This document shows, one piece after another, positions 1 through 5,167 of a DNA stretch of 6,223 nt (positions are counted from its first letter, which is position 1; each line of letters opens with the position of its first letter). A program made the translations under genes and the position numbers. Below the pieces are notes generated by a model that was not told where the DNA came from, searched no databases, and saw only the letters and a program-made list of their open reading frames with translations. This stretch comes from Planctomycetota bacterium (GTDB lineage: Bacteria > Planctomycetota > B129-G9): NCBI GenBank assembly GCA_030607235.1, contig JAUWEX010000078.1:1-6223 (forward strand), written 5' to 3'.

Positions 1-536
1 TTCTGATGGTATACCGGTGCGGAAAAATAAAACCCGGGAACGTTCGAAGTTATCCCGACCGCCATGTAAAAACCGGAATTTCCATCTTTGGCGCTGATGA
101 AATAAGGCCGGAAGCCGTAGTTATTGCCGACAAAAGACGGGTTTGTCGAAGTCAGGCACTCGCCTTCGGCATTCACCATGCTCAACACATCGTAATTGAT
201 GACGGCATTGATTTCTTTGAGCAGCGCAAGTATCTGCGGGTCCTGCTGAACGCCGTTTTCATCGGCCAGGTATTCCTTTATCAGATCGTTTTCGGCAAGC
301 CTCGAAATATCCGTACGGTGTTCGTCGATCGATATATCCATCCCCTTTGCCAGGCTCACCGCAATAGTGCGAAGACAGTTGGTCCGCTCCGCAAACACGA
401 TATCCCGTGACAAACCGATCTGATACATGGTAAACAACATGACCGGTATAACAACGATAACCAGCAGCGTTACAAACAGCCAAAAAAACGTGCTGTGTCC
501 TTTGCGTGCCTGCGATTTGTTTTTTCGCTTATTCAT
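1..536 (-). CDS. Membrane sensor protein with DctB-like Cache domain, N-terminal part (cut by left window edge)
   Basis: Reading from an ATG at 536, 178 codons are open to the window edge. Residues 1-14 are basic, and about 15-40 form one hydrophobic membrane segment, so the following part should lie outside the cytoplasmic membrane. Residues about 41-178 look like a double-Cache ligand-binding domain: NNYGFRPYF (138-146), then MAVGITSNVPGFYFSAPVY (158-176). This fits the G-x-N-x-x-F-R-P-Y-F ... lGtTs..pGyy.S.PV pattern of DctB-type C4-dicarboxylate sensors. In that family the domain binds small organic acids and drives a cytoplasmic histidine kinase; related Cache proteins instead carry diguanylate cyclase or chemoreceptor outputs. 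The output domain is off the window, so kinase is only the most likely option and the ligand is unknown. The start is supported by AGGA five bases upstream (542-545). It lies 45 bases after the small membrane-protein gene with no terminator between, so the two are probably co-transcribed. Confidence 0.82.
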   Translation of the reverse strand, partial: MNKRKNKSQARKGHSTFFWLFVTLLVIVVIPVMLFTMYQIGLSRDIVFAERTNCLRTIAVSLAKGMDISIDEHRTDISRLAENDLIKEYLADENGVQQDPQILALLKEINAVINYDVLSMVNAEGECLTSTNPSFVGNNYGFRPYFISAKDGNSGFYMAVGITSNVPGFYFSAPVYHQ

Positions 537-581
537 TTGAGTCCTAACCTCTTCCAATCACTTACGACGCCGACCTGGCAG

Positions 582-770
582 TTACTCGGCAAAACTCAGG
601 TCACACCTCTCGGGTTCGCTGTGTTTCTCGCATAACTCATTGACTTGCCTTTTGAGTTCGATAATTCTGTTTTCCCTTCCGATCGCCAATTTGTTAAAGC
701 GTTCAAGTTCCCAGACCTTGCAGATCAGCGCCGCCACAACAATAAATATGGTTTTGATGTGCAGAGACAT
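582..770 (-). CDS. Small single-span membrane protein with coiled-coil tail, unknown function
   Basis: This 62-residue protein is not a family I recognise. Residues 4-20 (IKTIFIVVAALICKVW core) form one hydrophobic segment. It is followed by a charged, probably helical stretch at about 21-50 with Leu/Ile spacing (LERFNKL, IIELKRQVNEL) that suggests a short coiled coil, and a polar tail with Cys47 and Cys56. The layout recalls FtsB/FtsL-type or other small bitopic proteins, but no diagnostic motif supports such a name. I chose the ATG at 770 because GGAGAG (777-782) sits six bases upstream; a TTG at 803 in the same frame would add 11 residues but covers that ribosome site. The frame closes 45 bases before the Cache sensor gene. 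The pairing suggests an accessory or partner of the sensor, which is inference. It could also be a chance ORF, but the good ribosome site, membrane segment and spacing argue for a real gene. Confidence 0.6.
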   Translation of the reverse strand: MSLHIKTIFIVVAALICKVWELERFNKLAIGRENRIIELKRQVNELCEKHSEPERCDLSFAE

Positions 771-981
771 TCTTTTCTCTCCGTAAACACTGATGCACAG
801 CAATAAAAGAAGGCGATATTGCGGAACGAAATCGTAATAGATGAGCGATCTGATGGTCGAAGAATTATCGAGATGGATATTTTCGGCAGCATATAAACGG
901 TGGATTTGTATCTACCGGATTTATCGGCACTGGATTCGAGTTTCTTTGACTGTTTTGCAATATGCTTCCTCTCCCGGCCCC
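771..981. other. Intergenic region upstream of the small protein/sensor pair
   Basis: No convincing gene on either strand. On the minus strand the frame of the small protein stays open upstream to a TAG near 910 but contains no ATG. Because the S41 gene ends in a strong terminator, the small protein and sensor should have their own promoter here. The best minus-strand -10 candidate is GATAAT at 864-869, but I find no good -35 at the right distance. I see no riboswitch or sigma54 site that I can support. Confidence 0.4.
777..782 (-). promoter_or_regulatory. Ribosome binding site deciding the start of the small membrane protein
   Basis: On the minus strand GGAGAG is followed by six bases and then the ATG at 770. 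It favours this ATG over the in-frame TTG at 803, which would place the site inside the coding region. Confidence 0.6.
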
Positions 982-1014
982 AAAAAAAGAGCCGCCCGAA
1001 AAATCAGGCAGCTC
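982..1014 (-). terminator. Intrinsic terminator of the S41 protease gene
   Basis: On the minus strand, about 28 bases after the stop codon, GAGCTGCCTG pairs with CGGGCGGCTC to form a ten-pair stem with two G-U pairs. The loop is ATTTTT and seven T follow directly. The plus strand has no T run after the hairpin, so it works in the minus direction only. It separates the S41 transcript from the downstream small protein and sensor genes. Confidence 0.88.
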
Positions 1015-1042
1015 CGGTCGGAATCTATTCCGATTATTGGCC

Positions 1043-3304
1043 TTATTGGTCTTTATCCGTTTCTTTGTCTTTTTCGACTTCTTTCTTCTTGGCTTCTTCT
1101 ATACGTTTCTCGACATCTTTGGAATACTTATCGAAGCCTTCGACTTTGTTGGGGTCGAGACCCATCTTCTTCATCACTTCGTACATCGCCCTCTGCAATT
1201 CGGTGTCTTCCTGCAGGTCGTTCTTGTAGGGCTTGGCGGATTTGCCGGCAAAATGCGCGCGAATGTAGTAGCGCAGCAGTTTACGGATATCCTGTCTGGT
1301 CAGTTCGGTCTTGAGTGATTTGTAAAACTCGTCGAATCCGGAATACTTGCTGCAATCGAAGTCGTCGCCGTCGTCGGCGAGTTTCTTGAACGCCGTTTCG
1401 TTGGCCTTGACGTGCTTGTCGATATATTTATCGAACGGTTCGCGGCCCAACGCACTCACTGCGTCGGTCTTCCACTCGGGGACCTCTTCGAGTTCCAGCG
1501 GTATGTTAGGCTCGATGCCGCTCTTGTTGATGCACTCGCCGTTAGGCAGATAATAATTGAACACCGTCAGTTTCAGGAACCAGTTGCCGTTGGAAGACTT
1601 GACCCGCAATACGGTCTGGCCGCAACCTTTGCCGAAGGTCTTCTGGCCGATGATCGTGGCGCGGTTGTTGTATTTCAGCGCGCCCGTAAGCATCTCAGCG
1701 CCGCTGGCGGAAGCGCCGTTGGTCAGCACAACCACCGGGAAACGCAGCGGATTAGTATTGCTGGAGTGCCAAGCCTCCCCCCCCCAACGCGAACCGGGCC
1801 GGCCCTTAATCGAGGCGATCTTCTGGCCTTTTCTGAGGAACATGTTGGCGATATTGAGAGTCTCCTTGAGACCGCCGCCCGGATTGTTACGCAGGTCGAT
1901 AATTAGTCCCTTGAGGTTCTGGCGTTGCAGATCCTGAATCGCCTTGGCGAAATTTACATGTGCGTTGCTGGCAAACTGCAACAGGCGCAGGTAACCGACG
2001 TTGCCGGGCATCATCTTATAAAGCACAACCGGCATCGTGATTTTCGCGCGGGTTATCGGGAATATCTTGGGCTCTTTCCATCCCTTGCGCATAATGCCGA
2101 TATTGACGACCGTACCGGGTTTGCCGGTAACGCGCCTGCGGAGTTCATCCATCTCGATGCCTTTGACGTTCTCTCCGTCGACGCTCACGATGACGTCGCG
2201 GGCCAGGATGCCGGCCTTATAGGCGGGACTTCCGAATATCGGGCTGGCGATGATGAATTCGCCTTCGTCGTTGCGCTCGAGCGTAACGCCGATCCCTACA
2301 AACTCGGATTTCATGTGCTTGTCCCACTTCTTCTTGGTTTCGAGGTCGAATATCGAAGAATACTTGTCAAGATGTTCGCCGATGCCCTTCATGGCCGCGG
2401 CCATGAGCGCCTTGTCGGTGAGTTCGCCTTCGCACTCTCCTTCATAATATTTCTGAATCAGGCTGATCACTTCGATCATCGCGTTGAGGTCGGTCTGAAG
2501 CGTCTTGGGAGCGTTGTCCAGCACCGGCGGCGCAGGAGGCGCACTGGCAATCATTTTGTCCAGTACTTCCTTCATCGCGCCTATCTGTACCTGGAGTTCG
2601 TTGAGCGTGCGGGGCTGCTGCCGGAGCAGTGTAAGCATGGTCTGATAGGCGTCGCTGAATTCCTTGCGCATCTGCGTAAGGGTCTTCTCGTTCTCGGACT
2701 CGTAAAGCGCCAGACCGAGTGCAGCGCAGCGTTGCGTCCAGCCGGACTTGGTTTCGTAAGCGTTTCTCAGCGTCTTGTAAGCCCCGAGGGTGTCCTTGCG
2801 CGACAGCGCGATCAGCGCGCTGAGCCTAACGTCGCGGTCTTCCAAGTTGGCGAGCATTATGAGCGCCTCGGTGGTGATGGGCGCTTCCTGAATCTTCTGG
2901 GTGGGCGTGTCGAACTCAACGGAGACTACCTTCTCCTCAACGAGATTAGCGTGGAGTATCGCCAGATTGGGAATGGGCACGTACACGAGATTGCCGCTGA
3001 TGGCCTTGGCGCCGGTTATCTTCGCGCCCAGGAAATTGCCCTTGCCCAGGGGAATCACGGTCTCGTTGATGGCCTTGGCGACGGCCATCGCCATTGCCCT
3101 GTCTTCCTTTTTCAGGACGACGTAGAATTCCTTCTCGCCTTCGGCGCGCGGCGCGGCCTGCTCAAACATCACGTAGCCGACATCGCCGATTTTGACCTTC
3201 GAATTGTCTCCCTGCGAAACAGCGCTGTTGGTGCTGGTCGCTACGACAATCACGACCAGCGCTATGATGGCTGCGAGAGATGCTACGGTAATTTTTCTTT
3301 TCAT
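1043..3304 (-). CDS. Exported S41 (carboxyl-terminal processing) protease with PDZ domain and HEAT-like N-terminal region
   Basis: A 753-residue serine protease expected to act outside the cytoplasmic membrane, where S41 enzymes cut proteins near the C terminus. Residues 1-30 form a signal peptide or anchor (MKRK, then a hydrophobic core; possible cleavage after AVS). Residues about 32-140 are unassigned. Residues 143-202 resemble two HEAT-type helical repeats (LEDRDVRLSALIAL). Residues 271-320 match the helical segment before the PDZ in this family (LDKYSSIFD). A PDZ domain spans about 332-415 (SEFVGIGVTL, GILARDVIVSVDGENV). The catalytic region follows, with LIIDLRNNPGGG (467-478), NGASASGAEM and FGKGCGQ. 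Aligned with E. coli Prc, the triad is Ser534, Lys559 and Gln563, all present. A charged extension of about 140 residues ends the protein. The ATG at 3304 is preferred because AAGGA sits seven bases upstream; the ATG at 3385 lies within the promoter -35. The gene has its own promoter and terminator. It is longer than typical CtpA proteins (roughly 400-500 residues). Substrate unknown. Confidence 0.93.
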   Translation of the reverse strand: MKRKITVASLAAIIALVVIVVATSTNSAVSQGDNSKVKIGDVGYVMFEQAAPRAEGEKEFYVVLKKEDRAMAMAVAKAINETVIPLGKGNFLGAKITGAKAISGNLVYVPIPNLAILHANLVEEKVVSVEFDTPTQKIQEAPITTEALIMLANLEDRDVRLSALIALSRKDTLGAYKTLRNAYETKSGWTQRCAALGLALYESENEKTLTQMRKEFSDAYQTMLTLLRQQPRTLNELQVQIGAMKEVLDKMIASAPPAPPVLDNAPKTLQTDLNAMIEVISLIQKYYEGECEGELTDKALMAAAMKGIGEHLDKYSSIFDLETKKKWDKHMKSEFVGIGVTLERNDEGEFIIASPIFGSPAYKAGILARDVIVSVDGENVKGIEMDELRRRVTGKPGTVVNIGIMRKGWKEPKIFPITRAKITMPVVLYKMMPGNVGYLRLLQFASNAHVNFAKAIQDLQRQNLKGLIIDLRNNPGGGLKETLNIANMFLRKGQKIASIKGRPGSRWGGEAWHSSNTNPLRFPVVVLTNGASASGAEMLTGALKYNNRATIIGQKTFGKGCGQTVLRVKSSNGNWFLKLTVFNYYLPNGECINKSGIEPNIPLELEEVPEWKTDAVSALGREPFDKYIDKHVKANETAFKKLADDGDDFDCSKYSGFDEFYKSLKTELTRQDIRKLLRYYIRAHFAGKSAKPYKNDLQEDTELQRAMYEVMKKMGLDPNKVEGFDKYSKDVEKRIEEAKKKEVEKDKETDKDQ
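1777..1785 (-). repeat. Nine-base homopolymer tract (poly-G on coding strand) inside the S41 gene
   Basis: The coding strand carries nine consecutive G across codons for Trp507, Gly508, Gly509 and Glu510. The reading frame is intact here. Gain or loss of one base would shift the frame before catalytic Ser534. Such tracts are prone to slipped-strand mispairing and to sequencing error. Confidence 0.9.
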
Positions 3305-3311
3305 TGGAACA

Positions 3312-3316
3312 TCCTT
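3312..3316 (-). promoter_or_regulatory. Ribosome binding site deciding the start of the S41 protease
   Basis: AAGGA on the minus strand lies seven bases before the ATG at 3304. This start gives a clean signal peptide beginning MKRKITV. The longer in-frame reading from 3385 would put 27 non-signal-like residues ahead of it. Confidence 0.8.
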
Positions 3317-3358
3317 CAAAAATAAAAAACGCAAAGAAACTTCTCGTAAGCAGGGAAT

Positions 3359-3385
3359 AGTATAGACGATCTCTCCGCCTGTCAA
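3359..3385 (-). promoter_or_regulatory. Sigma70-type promoter of the S41 protease gene
   Basis: The minus strand shows a perfect -35 box TTGACA (3380-3385) and, 15 bases later, TATACT (3359-3364) as a 5/6 -10 box. An overlapping TACTAT gives a 17-base spacer with 4/6 matches. Transcription would start near 3350, leaving an untranslated leader of about 45-50 bases before the ATG at 3304. Confidence 0.7.
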
Positions 3386-3418
3386 ATAGTTTCAAACACA
3401 CTTAATACGCCTCTGGCA

Positions 3419-3447
3419 CTGAAATGTTTGATATCTTCCGATAAAAT
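3419..3447 (+). promoter_or_regulatory. Candidate promoter of cobA-hemD
   Basis: CTGAAA (3419-3424, 4/6 to the -35 consensus), a 17-base spacer and TAAAAT (3442-3447, 5/6 to the -10 consensus) lie in the divergent intergenic region. The predicted start near 3454 leaves a leader of about 55 bases before the ATG at 3511. It is back-to-back with the S41 promoter, with about 33 bases between the two -35 boxes. Confidence 0.45.
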
Positions 3448-3510
3448 CGCTTTCAATCGCGCAGCCACTTTTAACTTGCACACTCACAACCGATAGTGTC
3501 AAATACCGTT

Positions 3511-5034
3511 ATGAACAAATCGAAAGTCTACATCATCGGCGCGGGCCCCGGCTCGCCGGATATGCTGACACTTCGGGCCGCCCGCTGCCTGGCGCGTGCT
3601 GACATTATCTTATATGATCGCCTCGTCGACAGACGCATATTGGGCCTGGCGCGACCCGACGCGGAACTGATCTTCGTCGGGAAATCTCCCGTGCAACACT
3701 CAATGCGGCAGGAAGATATAAACACACTCCTCATCGAGCACGCCATGGGCGGCAAATGCGTCGCACGTCTAAAGGGCGGCGACCCGCTGGTGTTCGGGCG
3801 CGGCGGCGAGGAAGCGGCGGCCCTGCGTAAGGCCAAAATTCCCTTTGAAATCGTCCCCGGCATCACCACCGCCTGCGCGCTGGGCGCCTATGCGGGTATA
3901 CCGCTGACACACCGCGGACTGGCGGTCTCGGCGGTCCTCGCCACCGGCCACGAGGCCCCCGACAAGGACGAGGAACAGGTCGACTGGGCCGCGCTGGCCC
4001 GCGCCGCCGACACCCTGGCAATATATATGGGAGTAAGGCATCTCGAACACATCGCCGAATGCCTCATAAGCGCCGGACTGGCCTCCGACACACCCGCGGC
4101 GATCGTGCAGAACTGCGCCTCGCCCCTGCAACGCACGCTGACCGGCACACTCGGCGAGATCGCGCGGATCGCCCGCGAAAACCGGGTCGAACCGCCCGCT
4201 CTCACCGTCATCGGCCCGACAGTAACCCTGCGCGAGACGTTGAACTGGTTCGAGCGCCTGCCGCTGTTCGGCAAACGCGTCCTCATCACCCGCGACACCC
4301 GGCAGGCCGCGTCGCTGAGCGAGCAGTTCGCCGAGTTGGGCGCGCTCCCGATCGAAATTCCCGTCCTACGCATTGTACCTGCTGACGATACGGCCCCGCT
4401 CGACCGCGCCATCGCAGACCTCGACCGATACGACTGGGTCGTGTTCACCAGCGTCAACGGCGTCGAAGCATTCATGGGCCGTCTGCGCGAAAACGGCCTC
4501 GACGCGCGCGCACTTGGCCGCACAAGACTCTGCGCCATCGGCCCGGCCACCGCCGAGCGACTCGCGAAATACTTCCTGCGCACCAACTGCGTCCCCGCGC
4601 GATACGTCAGCGCCGAAATCGCCGACGCGATGCAAAAAATCGAGCCGCTACGCGGCAAGAACATCCTGCTGCCACGCGCCGACATCGCACCGCTGGACCT
4701 GGCGGACCGCCTGCGCGCGCTTGGCGCCGAGGTCGCCAACATAGCCGCCTACCGGACTCTCGCCGAACGTTTTGACGCGCAGGATATGTTGGCGCAACTT
4801 CGCGAGGGCGCGATTGACGTGGTTACGCTGATGAGTTCGTCGGCGGCGCGCTTCTTCGCCGAGGGCCTGGGTGCGGAACACCTGAAAAAAATCGCGCGGA
4901 GCGTGGCTTTCGCCGCAATCGGCCCCATTACCGCACAGACCGCGCGCGAAGTCGGCCTGCCGGTCGACATCGAAGCGACCGAGCACACGGGGGCCGGACT
5001 GGTGCGGGCCGTCGTGAAGCACTACCGGAAATAA
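3511..5034 (+). CDS. cobA-hemD: Fused uroporphyrinogen-III C-methyltransferase / uroporphyrinogen-III synthase (CobA-HemD)
   Basis: A 507-residue cytoplasmic two-domain tetrapyrrole enzyme. The C-terminal domain (HemD) closes hydroxymethylbilane to uroporphyrinogen III. The N-terminal domain (SUMT) methylates it twice with S-adenosylmethionine to precorrin-2, the branch to siroheme, cobalamin and heme d1. The SUMT domain spans about 1-245: GAGPGSPDMLT (10-20), RLKGGDPLVFGRGGEE (86-101), VPGITTACALGAYAGIPLTHRG (115-136, shown as its ends VPGITT and PLTHRG), TGHE (145-148) and YMGVRHL (172-178). The first loop has Ser where GAGPGDP is commonest. The HemD domain spans about 253-507: VLITR, FTSVNGVEAF (312-321), CAIGPATAERL (341-351), LLPRAD, AAYRT (412-416), SSSAARFF and AIGPITAQTAREVG. 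No CysG-type dehydrogenase/chelatase domain is present and no hemC is adjacent. GTG at 3496 is an alternative start adding five residues; neither start has a clear Shine-Dalgarno site. ATG is preferred because family members begin a few residues before VYxxGAGPG. The gene is visibly richer in G and C than its neighbours. Fused genes of this type are known in several phyla. Confidence 0.95.
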   Translation: MNKSKVYIIGAGPGSPDMLTLRAARCLARADIILYDRLVDRRILGLARPDAELIFVGKSPVQHSMRQEDINTLLIEHAMGGKCVARLKGGDPLVFGRGGEEAAALRKAKIPFEIVPGITTACALGAYAGIPLTHRGLAVSAVLATGHEAPDKDEEQVDWAALARAADTLAIYMGVRHLEHIAECLISAGLASDTPAAIVQNCASPLQRTLTGTLGEIARIARENRVEPPALTVIGPTVTLRETLNWFERLPLFGKRVLITRDTRQAASLSEQFAELGALPIEIPVLRIVPADDTAPLDRAIADLDRYDWVVFTSVNGVEAFMGRLRENGLDARALGRTRLCAIGPATAERLAKYFLRTNCVPARYVSAEIADAMQKIEPLRGKNILLPRADIAPLDLADRLRALGAEVANIAAYRTLAERFDAQDMLAQLREGAIDVVTLMSSSAARFFAEGLGAEHLKKIARSVAFAAIGPITAQTAREVGLPVDIEATEHTGAGLVRAVVKHYRK

Positions 5035-5038
5035 TCCG

Positions 5039-5075
5039 CCGCAAGCCGCGTGGCGCAATGGATTGCGGGCTTTTT
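5039..5075 (+). terminator. Probable intrinsic terminator of cobA-hemD
   Basis: Right after the stop codon, CGCAA (5054-5058) and TTGCG (5063-5067) form a tight hairpin with loop TGGA. Alternatively CCGCAA (5039-5044) pairs with TTGCGG (5063-5068) around an inner structured loop. GGC and five T (5071-5075) follow. The two alternative pairings and the short T run make it weaker than the S41 terminator. Confidence 0.55.
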
Positions 5076-5078
5076 CGA

Positions 5079-5105
5079 TTGCAATTGATTTGTGTCTGTG
5101 ATAGT
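5079..5105 (+). promoter_or_regulatory. Weak candidate promoter of the NfeD-family gene
   Basis: A TG-extended -10-like element, TGTGATAGT (5097-5105, 4/6 to TATAAT), has TTGCAA (5079-5084, 4/6 to TTGACA) 15 bases upstream. The match is poor. A promoter is expected here only if the preceding hairpin really ends the cobA-hemD transcript. Confidence 0.22.
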
Positions 5106-5167
5106 TTATCGCGTAATTAACGGAAACACGGGTTCTGGGATACATTTCATAAAGGAACGCTCGCCCA

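Noticed and set aside
6..410. Plus-strand open frame of 134 codons
   Set aside because: Antisense to the Cache-domain sensor, which has a ribosome site, a membrane segment and matching family motifs.
841..1318. Overlapping plus-strand open frames in the intergenic region and the end of the S41 gene
   Set aside because: They pass through the intrinsic terminator and are antisense to the C terminus of the protease. They are low-complexity and lack a ribosome site.
1925..3325. Open frame of 466 codons on the plus strand
   Set aside because: It lies wholly antisense to the S41 protease gene, whose domains and triad are unmistakable. The translation shows no recognisable domain and is a by-product of GC-rich codon use.
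3304..3385. Upstream start for the S41 protease at 3385
   Set aside because: It would place the start inside the -35 box TTGACA and put 27 residues before a well-formed signal peptide. AAGGA supports the ATG at 3304.
3496..3510. GTG at 3496 as the start of cobA-hemD
   Set aside because: Not excluded, but it adds five residues (MSNTV) before the usual family start and has no ribosome site. The ATG at 3511 fits the family better.
3888..4742. Open frame of 284 codons on the minus strand
   Set aside because: Antisense to cobA-hemD; the product is Arg/Ser/Ala-rich with no motif, typical of a GC-rich shadow frame.
5054..5090. Repeated CGCAAT/ATTGCG and ATTGCAAT words after cobA-hemD as a possible operator or repeat family
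   Set aside because: The first pair is explained by the terminator hairpin, and ATTGCAAT is a single short palindrome with no second copy in the window.
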